Shown in pieces: positions 1 to 7,611 of a stretch of 33,440 nt of DNA (its first letter is position 1; every line of letters begins with the position of its first letter). The translations under genes were made by a program, and so were the position numbers. The notes beneath the pieces were generated by a model. It had not been told where the DNA came from. It did no database searches and worked only from the letters and a program-made list of their open reading frames with translations. The DNA is from Sulfurospirillum sp. (lineage in GTDB: Bacteria; Campylobacterota; Campylobacteria; Campylobacterales; QNZT01), in contig JANTGR010000007.1 in the NCBI GenBank assembly GCA_024762875.1, positions 1 through 33,440 on the forward strand. Reading direction: 5' to 3'.

Positions 1-119
1 TGTTTATAGAGGTAGAGATAGGATATTGTGGTGATAGAAAAAATGATTCCAAAAACAATCAGGGAAAACATATATCCCATTTTGAGACCGCGAAATTGAT
101 ACATTAAGCTGCCAAACAT
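1..119 (-). CDS. N-terminal fragment of a membrane protein (runs off window start)
   Basis: An open frame begins at the ATG at 119 (minus) and runs off the left edge after 39 codons. An AAAGGA/AAGG-type ribosome site lies just upstream. The visible residues are a basic start (YQFRGLKMGY) followed by one strongly hydrophobic helix (about residues 17-37). This is the usual layout of a membrane-anchored sensor such as a chemotaxis receptor, histidine kinase or diguanylate cyclase, but no domain is visible and none of these can be chosen. It lies 57 bp downstream of the HugZ-like gene on the same strand and may be co-transcribed with it. Confidence 0.55.
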   Translation of the reverse strand, partial: MFGSLMYQFRGLKMGYMFSLIVFGIIFSITTISYLYLYK

Positions 120-176
120 GCATGATCCTTTGTCCTTTGATAGGTAGATCGACAATTTATAGAATAATTTTAATCT

Positions 177-656
177 TTACCTGCTTTGATGTCCCATGCC
201 CATTGCATTTGTCTGGAAATCGCCATCAAGAAAGTCATAGGCTTCACCAAAGCCAAAAACTGCGCGTCCAGTTTGCGGAGTCAGCTCAAAAAGTTGAAAA
301 TCAACCATATTTTCGTAAATATCTGCATAATCGCCAAACTTCTCTCTAAAGAGTATCATGATGTCATTAAAAGTGAGACAATTGCGTTCAATGGGTTTGA
401 CTTGCATATCAAATGTAATCCGTTTTCTTGCAAATAAATTTGCACTTTTTGATTCATCTTCTATTATCATGATAGAAATGCTTTTATTATTGGAGAGATT
501 TTGTGTATGTTTTGCCATTTGAGAGATACAAATATAAAATTTATGTTCATTTTCAACAAAAGGGGCATAAGAGCTGTGGGCTGTTAAATCTTTGTTAATG
601 GAAGCAATCTGCATGGTGGAGAAGGAGGCGATGAAGTCCCAGGGGTTTTGTTTCAT
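177..656 (-). CDS. HugZ-like / pyridoxamine 5'-phosphate oxidase-fold protein
   Basis: A 159-residue protein with the split-barrel FMN-binding look. It has a short N-terminal helix, a SISIMIIEDE strand, the KRITFDMQVKP segment and a C-terminal FGFGEAYDFLDGD block like that of Campylobacterota HugZ proteins. Family members bind flavin or heme, and HugZ itself degrades heme to release iron; which activity applies here is inference. The ATG at 656 has AAGG seven bases upstream. The gene is divergent from the tRNA cluster. Residues 62-64 (IMI) are encoded by a copy of the TATCATGATA palindrome (465-474), and a one-mismatch copy lies at 354-363. Confidence 0.72.
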   Translation of the reverse strand: MKQNPWDFIASFSTMQIASINKDLTAHSSYAPFVENEHKFYICISQMAKHTQNLSNNKSISIMIIEDESKSANLFARKRITFDMQVKPIERNCLTFNDIMILFREKFGDYADIYENMVDFQLFELTPQTGRAVFGFGEAYDFLDGDFQTNAMGMGHQSR

Positions 657-763
657 GAAAATGCCTTTTTACGTTAATAGTAACAAAATAATGGCTGTTT
701 TTACCAATAAAATTTAAAATATCTATCTGTTTATACAAATTTAAAAATTTAAGCTAAAAACTA

Positions 764-792
764 TTGACTTATTTTTGTTATTAGGGTAAAAT
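764..792 (+). promoter_or_regulatory. sigma70 promoter of the tRNA cluster
   Basis: TTGACT at 764-769 and TAAAAT at 787-792 are separated by 17 bases, close to the ideal housekeeping promoter. The predicted start near 799 is about 30 bases before tRNA-Pro. The rest of the 657-830 gap is AT-rich and shows no gene. Confidence 0.75.
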
Positions 793-830
793 CTCATCTC
801 TCAAAAGCTTATAAAAGTTTTTGAAAACCT

Positions 831-908
831 CGGAGTGTAGCGCAGCCTGGTTAGCGCACCTGGTTTGGGACCAGGGGGTCGAAGGTTCGAATCCTTTCAC
901 TCCGACCA
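831..908 (+). tRNA. tRNA-Pro (anticodon TGG)
   Basis: A full cloverleaf with acceptor stem CGGAGTG/CACTCCG, anticodon loop reading TGG, a GGTTCGAATCC T-arm and an encoded CCA end. It is the first gene of a six-tRNA run. Confidence 0.95.
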
Positions 909-935
909 TCAAAAATTAAAATATAGATGACATAT

Positions 936-1013
936 GGTGAGATTAGCTCAGCTGGTTAGAGCACTGGTTTGTGGTGCCGGGGGTCGCGGGTTCGAATCCC
1001 GTATCTCACCCCA
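936..1013 (+). tRNA. tRNA-His (anticodon GTG)
   Basis: Acceptor stem GTGAGAT/ATCTCAC, anticodon GTG, GGTTCGAATCC T-arm and encoded CCA. The extra 5' G (936) opposite C73 (1010), the histidine identity element, is present in the DNA. Confidence 0.95.
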
Positions 1014-1034
1014 TTATTTTAAAAAAACGGTTAA

Positions 1035-1111
1035 GCGCTCGTGGCTCAACTGGATAGAGCAACAGATTTCGGCTCTGTAGGTTACAGGTTCGACTCCTGT
1101 CGAGCGTACCA
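1035..1111 (+). tRNA. tRNA-Arg (anticodon TCG)
   Basis: Acceptor stem GCGCTCG/CGAGCGT, anticodon stem ACAGA/TCTGT with loop TTTCGGC giving anticodon TCG (reads CGA), and encoded CCA. Confidence 0.93.
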
Positions 1112-1123
1112 TCCTAAATTACG

Positions 1124-1148
1124 ATAAAATGAGCAAAGCTCAGTTTAT
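1124..1148 (+). repeat. Hairpin after tRNA-Arg, matching one after tRNA-Val
   Basis: Arms 1124-1134 (ATAAAATGAGC) and 1138-1148 match at 10 of 11 positions around an AAA loop. It starts 12 bases after the tRNA CCA end and is followed by CTACG. A near copy occurs at 10138-10162, after tRNA-Val. Further along this tRNA-Arg/tRNA-Arg spacer lies a second hairpin, 1180-1196 (TTACTTC, TTT, GAAGTAA). Neither has a long T run, so they may be processing or decay signals rather than classic terminators. Confidence 0.55.
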
Positions 1149-1266
1149 CTACGCTTACGCCGCTGAGGCGCTAAAGCTATTACTTCTTTGAAGTAAAGAA
1201 AGTTTCAACTAAAGCTTTGCTTTTGGCAAGAGTTTTATTTTACTTGATTAATTAGTTGTTTTTTGT

Positions 1267-1343
1267 GCGCTCGTAGCTCAGCTGGATAGAGCATCGCCCT
1301 TCTAAGGCGAGGGTCTCAGGTTCGAATCCTGACGGGCGTACCA
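1267..1343 (+). tRNA. tRNA-Arg (anticodon TCT)
   Basis: Acceptor stem GCGCTCG/CGGGCGT with wobble pairs, anticodon stem TCGCC/GGCGA with loop CTTCTAA giving TCT (reads AGA), and encoded CCA. It is separated from the preceding tRNA-Arg by an unusually long 155-base spacer. Confidence 0.93.
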
Positions 1344-1359
1344 CCCTTATTATTGTTGT

Positions 1360-1444
1360 GCGGATGTGGTGAAATTGGTATACACGCCAGACTTAGGATC
1401 TGGTGCCTCACGGCGTGAAGGTTCAAGTCCTTTCATCCGCACCA
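1360..1444 (+). tRNA. tRNA-Leu (anticodon TAG)
   Basis: A class II tRNA with a long variable arm. Anticodon stem CCAGA/TCTGG with loop CTTAGGA gives TAG (reads CTA). CCA is encoded. Confidence 0.93.
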
Positions 1445-1472
1445 TCTTTTAACTCAATTTTTTTCAATCTTT

Positions 1473-1557
1473 GCGCGCGTGGTGAAACTGGTAGACACGC
1501 ATGATTCAGGTTCATGTGCCTTCGGGTGTGGAAGTTCGACTCTTCTCGTGCGCACCA
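1473..1557 (+). tRNA. tRNA-Leu (anticodon CAG)
   Basis: A class II tRNA with acceptor GCGCGCG/CGTGCGC. Anticodon stem CATGA/TCATG with loop TTCAGGT gives CAG (reads CTG). It has a long variable arm and encoded CCA, and is the last tRNA of the cluster. Confidence 0.92.
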
Positions 1558-1589
1558 TCTTGTTATTTTTTAAAAAACAGTCTATTTTT

Positions 1590-1632
1590 ATTTTAATTCC
1601 ATTTTAATTCCATTTTAATTCCATTTTAATTC
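1590..1632 (+). repeat. Four tandem 11-bp repeats (ATTTTAATTCC) upstream of a -10 box
   Basis: Three perfect copies of ATTTTAATTCC (1590-1600, 1601-1611, 1612-1622) and a fourth matching the first 10 bases (1623-1632). The 11-bp period is about one helical turn, so the T/A tracts fall on one DNA face. The array ends directly before TATAAT at 1635-1640. Confidence 0.9.
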
Positions 1633-1634
1633 AC

Positions 1635-1640
1635 TATAAT
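1635..1640 (+). promoter_or_regulatory. -10 box of the potassium-channel operon
   Basis: A perfect TATAAT lies 41 bases before the first start codon. No -35 hexamer is seen; its place is taken by the 11-bp phased AT repeats. This is the known style of Campylobacter/Helicobacter sigma70 promoters, which use periodic AT-rich DNA upstream of the -10. Confidence 0.7.
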
Positions 1641-1680
1641 ATCAAGAATACTTTACTACATTATTTAACAAGGAGTTATA

Positions 1681-2061
1681 ATGAATTTACAGAAAGTCAT
1701 TTCAGGTTTTTTCTTTATATTGGCAATGACGCTTAATTTTGGTTTTTTTTATGGTTCTCCTGAAATTTTGGTTGAGCACAGTCGATATGAACTTTTTGCA
1801 GCGATTGTCGTGAACTTGATTGCAACAATTCTCAAGTTTGGAGATAAAACACAAATAGGTTCGGTTCTGCTGGCTACAAGTTTGGTGGCAGATATACAAT
1901 TAATCGCATCTGCTTCTATATGGGGGTATGGATTGTATGGCTTGGGAACTATGAACGAGGAAATATCAACTGCCATAGTGTCACTTTCCGGAGGTGCTTT
2001 ACTGGCAAATATCACTTCTGTAGCTATCTTTGTAGGTGATACCTTAAAATCCAAAAGATAA
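1681..2061 (+). CDS. DUF6394 family four-helix membrane protein
   Basis: A 126-residue, very hydrophobic protein with four predicted helices (about 6-25, 38-57, 62-88, 98-120) and a basic C-terminal tail KSKR. AAGGAG sits six bases before the ATG. It matches my recollection of the DUF6394 family, which has no known function and sits beside potassium-channel genes in Campylobacterota. Its stop codon (2059-2061) is directly followed by the channel's ATG, so the two are translationally linked. An accessory role for the channel is inference from position. Confidence 0.7.
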   Translation: MNLQKVISGFFFILAMTLNFGFFYGSPEILVEHSRYELFAAIVVNLIATILKFGDKTQIGSVLLATSLVADIQLIASASIWGYGLYGLGTMNEEISTAIVSLSGGALLANITSVAIFVGDTLKSKR

Positions 2062-3750
2062 ATGATGAATAGTTTATCTAGCTGGATCGTAATACGGAGA
2101 TTAAGGCTCCCTTTTCTCATTATCATACTGACATTTGCCATTTCTATTTTGGGAATGGTTTTAATCCCTGGAGTGGATGATAAAGGTGAAGTCTATCATT
2201 TGAACTTTTTTGATGCTTTTTATTTTGTAAGTTATATGGCATCTACGATTGGATTTGGTGAATCCCCTTATACTTTTACATATCCTCAGCGTCTGTGGGT
2301 CTCTTTTTCTCTTTATATCACTGTTGTTGGCTGGTTTTACGGTATAGGTAGTATCATCGCTTTAATGCAGGATAAAGTGCTCTCTTTAGAGTTGGCAAGA
2401 TCAAGTTTTATCAAATCTGTTGAAAAGATCAATGAACCTTTTATTCTGGTATTTGGATATAACAATGTTACAAAAAAACTGATAGAAAAACTCAATAGAG
2501 ATTATAAACGTATGGTGATCATTGATAAAGACCAGGATAAAATAGATGCTTTAAGGCTGGAAAATTATCATCCTTTTGTACCGGGTTTTGCCGCAGATGT
2601 GCTTGATCCGGAATTATTGAAGATAACAGGTATACTTTCTCAAAATTGCCAAGCGGCAATCATTGTTTTTGAAGATGACAAAAAAAACACAACTCTTGCT
2701 ATGAAATGCCAATATCTCAATAAAAATGTTTCTCTTTTGGTACGCTCATCAAGTATTGAAAATAGTGATTATCTCTATTCTTTGGGTTTGTCACATATAG
2801 AAAATCCTTTTAAAGTAATCTCAAACCGTTTATCCCTTGCTTTGTCAGCGCCCCATCTTTGGCTGCTGGAACTTTGGGTATATGGACGTACTTTGAAATT
2901 GGAAAAAAAAGATATTATTCCCAAGGGTAACTGTGTGGTTTATGGTTATGGGCGTATGGGAAAGGCTTTAGAGAGTGGACTGAAAAAAGCAGAAGTTAAT
3001 TATTCTTTTATCGATTCAGGTGAAATATTTGCACAGGAAAATCATTCCCATATCTATGGAAATGATACGGTTGAAGAAAAACTGATAGAAGCAGGTATAA
3101 AAAATGCATCCATTGTAATTGCGGGGACAAGAGATGATATGGTCAATTTAGCGATTATTTTTATCGCTAAAAAACTGAATCCGGATATTTACACGATTGC
3201 AAGAGAAAATGAGATAGAAGATGTGAGTATATTTGATTCTGCACCGATAGATCGCAACTATGTACTCGAAGAGATTGTTAGCAATAAAATATATAATTAT
3301 CTGGCAATGCCGCTTGCCAACAGATTTGTTAAATTGTTGAATGATAAAGATGAAAATTGGGGTAAAAATCTGGTCAATCGTATCGTCACCAAGATGGGCT
3401 GTGATCCTTATCTGTGTGAGATGTCATTGAGTCAAAAACAAGCCAATGCTGTCTCTATTTCTTTAATGAAAAATAACACTATTACGCTTGGTGTGCTCAA
3501 AAGATCACGGAAAGATTATGAAAAGAACAATAATGTCATGTTTCTTATGCTTGTAAGAGAGGGGAAAGAATATCTTCTACCGGATGATAATTTTCAGGTA
3601 CGTCTGAATGATGTCCTGCTTGTTGTCTGTCATGATAAAGAGAGTGAGACAGATCTTGCTTATGTGTTGAACAATATCTATGAACTGCATTATGTAATGT
3701 ACGGCAGGGAAAAAATATCTGGTGTATTAGGGAAGTTGTTAAAAGCATGA
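2062..3750 (+). CDS. Two-helix K+ channel protein with tandem RCK (TrkA-N) domains
   Basis: A 562-residue protein with a basic N-terminus, a first helix at about 17-36, a pore loop with filter-like TIGFGE at residues 62-67, and a second helix at about 80-102. A long cytoplasmic part follows: RCK1 Rossmann fold from about 127 (ILVFGYNNVTKKL) and RCK2 from about 291 (CVVYGYGRMGKAL, followed by an acidic IDSGE strand end). A TrkA-C-like domain fills the last 90 or so residues. Tandem RCK domains in one chain recall the MthK/GsuK/BK gating-ring design, where nucleotides or ions gate the pore. The filter has Phe instead of the usual Tyr. It overlaps the next channel gene by ATGA. Confidence 0.88.
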   Translation: MMNSLSSWIVIRRLRLPFLIIILTFAISILGMVLIPGVDDKGEVYHLNFFDAFYFVSYMASTIGFGESPYTFTYPQRLWVSFSLYITVVGWFYGIGSIIALMQDKVLSLELARSSFIKSVEKINEPFILVFGYNNVTKKLIEKLNRDYKRMVIIDKDQDKIDALRLENYHPFVPGFAADVLDPELLKITGILSQNCQAAIIVFEDDKKNTTLAMKCQYLNKNVSLLVRSSSIENSDYLYSLGLSHIENPFKVISNRLSLALSAPHLWLLELWVYGRTLKLEKKDIIPKGNCVVYGYGRMGKALESGLKKAEVNYSFIDSGEIFAQENHSHIYGNDTVEEKLIEAGIKNASIVIAGTRDDMVNLAIIFIAKKLNPDIYTIARENEIEDVSIFDSAPIDRNYVLEEIVSNKIYNYLAMPLANRFVKLLNDKDENWGKNLVNRIVTKMGCDPYLCEMSLSQKQANAVSISLMKNNTITLGVLKRSRKDYEKNNNVMFLMLVREGKEYLLPDDNFQVRLNDVLLVVCHDKESETDLAYVLNNIYELHYVMYGREKISGVLGKLLKA

Positions 3751-5309
3751 AAGAGACAAAAAATATGCATAAATTAGTATCGTTTTCCTATTGGCTGGAA
3801 AGTTTGCCTATCTACAATACAATCAAAAACTTTTTTTATAATTTACTTGAAAATGACCAATATCCTTACAAAAAATATTTTGATTTTTTTATGATTATTA
3901 TTATTCTTTCCAGTGTAACGATTTTGGTGGTTGATGTTAAAGAGCACATCCCTCAATGGCTGGATGATTATGATCTCTATTTTGTAACATCTGTATTTGT
4001 GTTAGAATACTTTTTACGTATGTGGATTTATAGCGATATGCACAAAATCATTATCGATGAGTATGAAGAGTGTCAGTTTTTTGAAAAGCCTCTCTCTTAT
4101 ACTGTTTTGTTCCAAAAAATATTTAAAACAAAATTAGAATATGTGACTTCACTATCTGCAATTATCGATCTTATTGCTATTTTACCTAGTTATCGTGGTC
4201 TGAGAATCTTACGTGTGTTGGTACTGTTTAGGGCTTTTAAGATGCTGCGGTATGCAAGAAGTTTAACAGGATTTTTATATGTACTAAAAAATAAAAAATT
4301 TGAATTGATTACTCTTTTGACTCTCTCTGCATTTTTTATTTTTATCTCCGGTATCATGCTTTATGTCTTTGAAGGTGCAAATCTAAACCCGAATATACAC
4401 AATCTTTTTGATGCTTTTTACTGGGCACTTGTGACGATTTCTACAGTGGGTTATGGTGATATATCTCCAGTGACGCCTGAAGGACGTGCTATCTCTATGA
4501 TTATTATTATTGCAGGTATTGGATTGATTTCATTTATTACTTCAGTGATTGTTGCTTCTTTTAGTGAGCGTTTAAGTGTGTTGCGTGAAGACAGGGTGCT
4601 GCATGAGATAGGGAAGAAGAGAGATTTAACTGTCATTTGCGGATACGGCTTACTGGGTAAATTGGTTGCAAAAGAACTCGAAAAAGAAAATGTAGAGTTT
4701 GTTGTGTTGGAAAAAGATGAAGATCGGGCAGCAGAAGCTGACAATAATGGTTTCCGCTCAATCTGTGCAGATGCTGCAAAAGGAGAGATTTTTGAGCAAC
4801 TAGGTGTAAAATCTCGTATCAAGAATGTGCTTTGTCTAACATCTGATGACGTACAAAATGCTTTTATTGCTATCAATGTAAAAAGTCTTAATCCTTCTGT
4901 GCGTGTTACATCACGCTGCAGTGATGAAGAGATTGCAGAAAAATTAAAATTGGCAGGGATAGACCAAGTAGTGATGCCAGAAGATATAGCAGGTATGATG
5001 GGTGCTGTTTATGCCGGTGAGCCTACTGCTTTTAAGGTTGTACTCTCTATTATAGAGGAAAAAGAAAAAACGCAGATTGATGAGATTCGTGTAATAAAAG
5101 GCAGTTTTTTAGAACATAAATCGATTGAAGATGTTGACTTTAAAGCTTTACGATTGATTTTACTGGGTATATTCAGGCAAGAAATGAGTGAGAGTGAATC
5201 CGGCAAATTTGTATTTAATCCCAGTGATGATTTTGTGCTGGAATGTGGAGACAGTCTAGTTTGTATAGGGTACACAGCAGCGATAGCAAATTTAAAGAAA
5301 AAGGCGTAA
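3747..5309 (+). CDS. Six-helix voltage-sensor-type K+ channel with RCK domain
   Basis: A 520-residue protein with an S1-S6 layout in the first 280 residues. S4 is arginine-rich (RGLRILRVLVLFRAFKMLRYAR) and the pore helix carries the canonical filter TVGYGD, both typical of Kv-like channels. A single RCK domain follows from about 294 (LTVICGYGLLGKLVAKELE, then VVLEKDEDR), and a TrkA-C domain occupies the last 85 or so residues. The ATG overlaps the previous stop (ATGA). An internal ATG seven codons in is a possible alternative start. It is probably a K+-selective channel of the inner membrane gated by voltage, ligand or both; the gating ligand cannot be read from sequence. Confidence 0.9.
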   Translation: MKETKNMHKLVSFSYWLESLPIYNTIKNFFYNLLENDQYPYKKYFDFFMIIIILSSVTILVVDVKEHIPQWLDDYDLYFVTSVFVLEYFLRMWIYSDMHKIIIDEYEECQFFEKPLSYTVLFQKIFKTKLEYVTSLSAIIDLIAILPSYRGLRILRVLVLFRAFKMLRYARSLTGFLYVLKNKKFELITLLTLSAFFIFISGIMLYVFEGANLNPNIHNLFDAFYWALVTISTVGYGDISPVTPEGRAISMIIIIAGIGLISFITSVIVASFSERLSVLREDRVLHEIGKKRDLTVICGYGLLGKLVAKELEKENVEFVVLEKDEDRAAEADNNGFRSICADAAKGEIFEQLGVKSRIKNVLCLTSDDVQNAFIAINVKSLNPSVRVTSRCSDEEIAEKLKLAGIDQVVMPEDIAGMMGAVYAGEPTAFKVVLSIIEEKEKTQIDEIRVIKGSFLEHKSIEDVDFKALRLILLGIFRQEMSESESGKFVFNPSDDFVLECGDSLVCIGYTAAIANLKKKA

Positions 5310-5312
5310 AGA

Positions 5313-6011
5313 ATGTATCGGCATAGTGCAATTATACTTTTTGGCTATGGCTCGTTTGGACGGCAGCTGTATAAGAACTTATGTGATGCAGGACATCATG
5401 TAAGGGTAGTGACCGGATTGGATGAGTATGTTGAGCGTGGGAAACAAGAACAGATTGATATCACGAAAATAAATATAAAACGTAATGATGACCTTCTCTC
5501 TCTCAATATTAATCCTGAAAAAGATTTGCTTTATTGTGCGATGAATAAAACAGCAAACAATCTTTTTTTGGTATTAAGCCTGCGTACACTCTATCCCAAG
5601 GCAAATATCATCTCCATCAGCAACTCTTTTGAAAATACACGTAAACTGAAATATGCCGGAGTGGACAGTGTGATAGATCTTTATGAAGCTACAGCAAGAC
5701 GCACGGCACATATGCTGACCAAACCGGCAGTGACTAAAGCATTAGATGAAATTATATACAATCACAATGATTTGAAAATGGCTGAAATTACATTGACAAA
5801 AGAGACATTTATGGATGGAAAAAATGTCAGTGAGATACCATTTAAAAAACTCGGGGTTATTTTAATCGCCATTATAGATAAAGAGTTGGGACATGAACTT
5901 ATTTTCACAGACCATCGTATCGATCATAAGTTAGATGCAGGAGATGTGCTGGTTGTTGTCGGCAAACATGAAAGTTTAGCCAAACTGCAAAAAAAAATGC
6001 AAGAGGGATAA
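5313..6011 (+). CDS. Free-standing RCK (TrkA-N/TrkA-C) regulatory protein
   Basis: A 232-residue soluble protein. The N-terminal Rossmann fold has GYGSFG at residues 11-16, and a TrkA-C-like domain lies in the last 80 or so residues. It has no membrane helix, so it resembles KtrA/TrkA-type gating subunits. It lies three bases after the six-helix channel and is likely to assemble with one of the two upstream channels, though a partner encoded elsewhere is possible. The acidic residue expected at the end of the second strand is not obvious (VVTGLDEY), so nucleotide preference is unclear. Confidence 0.82.
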   Translation: MYRHSAIILFGYGSFGRQLYKNLCDAGHHVRVVTGLDEYVERGKQEQIDITKINIKRNDDLLSLNINPEKDLLYCAMNKTANNLFLVLSLRTLYPKANIISISNSFENTRKLKYAGVDSVIDLYEATARRTAHMLTKPAVTKALDEIIYNHNDLKMAEITLTKETFMDGKNVSEIPFKKLGVILIAIIDKELGHELIFTDHRIDHKLDAGDVLVVVGKHESLAKLQKKMQEG

Positions 6012-6017
6012 GAAAAA

Positions 6018-6290
6018 ATGCATACATACCGATTTTTGATTTCAGGCAAAGTACAAGGTGTTTTTTATCGTAAAACGATTCAGCAAATGGCTGCTTTTGG
6101 ACAGATTCAGGGCTATGTAAAAAACCTTTCTGATGGTAGCGTTGAAGCAGTTGCTTTTTTGTATGATGATCAGTTGGATGATTTTATCAATATTCTCCAA
6201 AACGGCTCACCGCTGAGTCAAGTAACAGATATCAAATATGAAGTTTTGGAAGAAGATGATTTGCTTTACGATGGATTTGAGATAAAATAA
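6018..6290 (+). CDS. acyP: Acylphosphatase
   Basis: A 90-residue protein, the normal family length. It carries the signature GKVQGVFYR and GYVKNLSDGSVEAVAF. The catalytic Arg18 and Asn36 are in place. It hydrolyses carboxyl-phosphate bonds such as acetyl phosphate or carbamoyl phosphate. The gene starts seven bases after the RCK protein behind GAGGGATAAG, so it is part of the same operon. The link to K+ transport is not explained by known function. Confidence 0.92.
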   Translation: MHTYRFLISGKVQGVFYRKTIQQMAAFGQIQGYVKNLSDGSVEAVAFLYDDQLDDFINILQNGSPLSQVTDIKYEVLEEDDLLYDGFEIK

Positions 6291-6324
6291 GATAGAATCT
6301 ATCCTTTATTATAAGGATTTTATT

Positions 6325-6816
6325 ATGAGAGAAAGTATAACAAGTTTTTTTGGTGAATATGCAGCTATATTGGTTTTTTTGCATATAGTATCTGCTGTGA
6401 TTTGGGTTGGGGGGATGATTGCGGTGCGTGTAGCAGTACATCCTAGTCTGCAGGCCATAGAGGATGCAAATGTAAAGCTTGGCAGGACACTACAGATAGT
6501 AGGACGGCTTTTTAATCTCGTGATTCCTTTTATCATCATCTTGATTTTTACAGCAACAGTGATGGCGGTAGGTCTTGGATTTAAGGGCAGCGAACTTTAC
6601 TGGCTGGTACATGTCAAAGAAGGAATATGGATGTTGATGACGATTAATTTCATCTATATGTATATCAAAAGAAGCAAGGCGCAAAGATTATATGCTACAG
6701 GAGACCTGGCAGGGGCTAAAAAGCACGTTATGCACTTTCCCAATCTCTTACTACCTATCAATATCGTTTTGGGATTGGCGGCTATTTTTGCAGGTGTAAT
6801 TCTGAGAGGATATTAG
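6325..6816 (+). CDS. CopD-like four-helix membrane protein
   Basis: A 163-residue protein with four helices (about 13-34, 58-86, 93-113, 141-160). The first contains LHIVSAVIWVGGM, the His-x-x-x-x-x-W-x-G-G pattern of CopD-like and related heme/copper membrane proteins. His in VHVKEG and MHFPN are further candidate ligands. AAGGA is well placed before the ATG. It is the last gene of the operon and faces a strong bidirectional terminator. Copper or heme binding is inferred from the motif only. Confidence 0.65.
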   Translation: MRESITSFFGEYAAILVFLHIVSAVIWVGGMIAVRVAVHPSLQAIEDANVKLGRTLQIVGRLFNLVIPFIIILIFTATVMAVGLGFKGSELYWLVHVKEGIWMLMTINFIYMYIKRSKAQRLYATGDLAGAKKHVMHFPNLLLPINIVLGLAAIFAGVILRGY

Positions 6817-6828
6817 GGGATAATATAA

Positions 6829-6869
6829 CTTTTATCTTTAGGTGGGATGATCCCTCCTAAAGATAAAAG
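6829..6869. terminator. Bidirectional intrinsic terminator
   Basis: A long inverted repeat (arms 6829-6847 and 6851-6869) begins CTTTTATCTTTAGG and ends with its complement around a three-base TGA loop. The outer A/T-rich arm gives a T run on either strand. It separates the plus-strand potassium operon from rplT, which converges from the right. Confidence 0.85.
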
Positions 6870-6877
6870 AGTTTAAT

Positions 6878-7228
6878 TTAGATTGCTGCTTTCGCTGCTT
6901 CTACTACTTTTGTAAAGGCTGCCGCATCATGCATAGCCATATCAGCCAAGATTTTTCTATCAAGCTCAATACCTGCTTTATTCAATCCATGAATAAATTT
7001 TGAATAACTCATACCGTTTAATCTGCAAGCTGCATTGATTCTAGTGATCCAAAGTTTTCTAAAATCTCTTTTTTTGTTTCGTCTATCTCTATAAGCATAA
7101 ACTAATGATCGCTCTAATTGTTCTTTCGCTTTTCTAAAATGTTTTCTTCTTCCACTAAAGAAACCTCTTGCCTGTTTTAGAAGTTTTTTATGTCTTCTTC
7201 TTCTGACTATACCAGTTTTTACTCTCAT
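6878..7228 (-). CDS. rplT: 50S ribosomal protein L20
   Basis: 116 residues with the classic L20 start ([37 protein letters not shown]) and the [13 protein letters not shown] and LADMA blocks. It binds 23S rRNA early in 50S assembly and in several bacteria also represses its own operon by binding the leader mRNA. It is last in thrS-infC-rpmI-rplT. The 95-base rpmI-rplT spacer holds a small hairpin (7295-7312, GATGGT/ACCATC). Confidence 0.98.
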   Translation of the reverse strand: MRVKTGIVRRRRHKKLLKQARGFFSGRRKHFRKAKEQLERSLVYAYRDRRNKKRDFRKLWITRINAACRLNGMSYSKFIHGLNKAGIELDRKILADMAMHDAAAFTKVVEAAKAAI

Positions 7229-7323
7229 AATTTTCCCTTTGCCATTTTGGCGTCACATTTGTGAACTTGTCCTATGTTTAGTAGGAGGATATTAGATGGT
7301 TCACCGACCATCAACGCTAAACT

Positions 7324-7518
7324 CTATTTACCTAATAGTGTTCTTACTTGTGCAACGTTAGTTGAATCAACTGTTTGAGGTGATCTTAAACCAACTTTTC
7401 TTTTTTGATCTTTTTTAGTAAGGATGTGACTTCTGTAAGCTGATCCTCTTTTGATCGTGCCATTTTTTTTCGTTTTGAAGCGTTTAGCTGCGCCACGATG
7501 TGTTTTCATTTTAGGCAT
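7324..7518 (-). CDS. rpmI: 50S ribosomal protein L35
   Basis: 64 residues, full length, with [14 protein letters not shown] at the N-terminus and [13 protein letters not shown] in the middle. AAGGAAATAAA precedes the ATG. The 133-base spacer from infC holds its own -10 box, a leader hairpin and a 28-bp palindrome (separate entries), so rpmI-rplT can probably be transcribed apart from infC. Confidence 0.98.
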   Translation of the reverse strand: MPKMKTHRGAAKRFKTKKNGTIKRGSAYRSHILTKKDQKRKVGLRSPQTVDSTNVAQVRTLLGK

Positions 7519-7538
7519 TTTATTTCCTTTTTTGTATT

Positions 7539-7564
7539 TTTAAAAACCAAAATTGGCTTTTAAA
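7539..7564 (-). promoter_or_regulatory. Leader hairpin upstream of rpmI
   Basis: Twelve-base arms (7539-7550 and 7553-7564) around a two-base loop, with one G-U pair in the RNA. It lies 20 bases before the rpmI start and just after the predicted transcription start. It is a candidate autoregulatory site for L20/L35; the role is inference from position. Confidence 0.5.
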
Positions 7565-7571
7565 GATTGCA

Positions 7572-7577
7572 ATTATA
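7572..7577 (-). promoter_or_regulatory. -10 box for rpmI-rplT
   Basis: TATAAT on the minus strand, in AT-rich DNA between infC and rpmI, with no recognisable -35. The predicted start is near 7565, directly before the leader hairpin. Confidence 0.5.
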
Positions 7578-7611
7578 TCTTTTTATATTGATTTTTGGCT
7601 TAAATATGGAG

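Noticed and set aside
1112-1266. The hairpin-rich spacer between the two tRNA-Arg genes as a CRISPR or an integrated element
   Set aside because: The hairpins (1124-1148, 1180-1196) differ from each other, there are no regular spacers and no tRNA-end duplication or integrase, so only a small repeat is claimed.
1590-1632. The four 11-bp repeats as a CRISPR array or iteron origin
   Set aside because: They are contiguous without spacers, far too short for CRISPR, and no replication gene is nearby; the position before TATAAT fits a promoter role.
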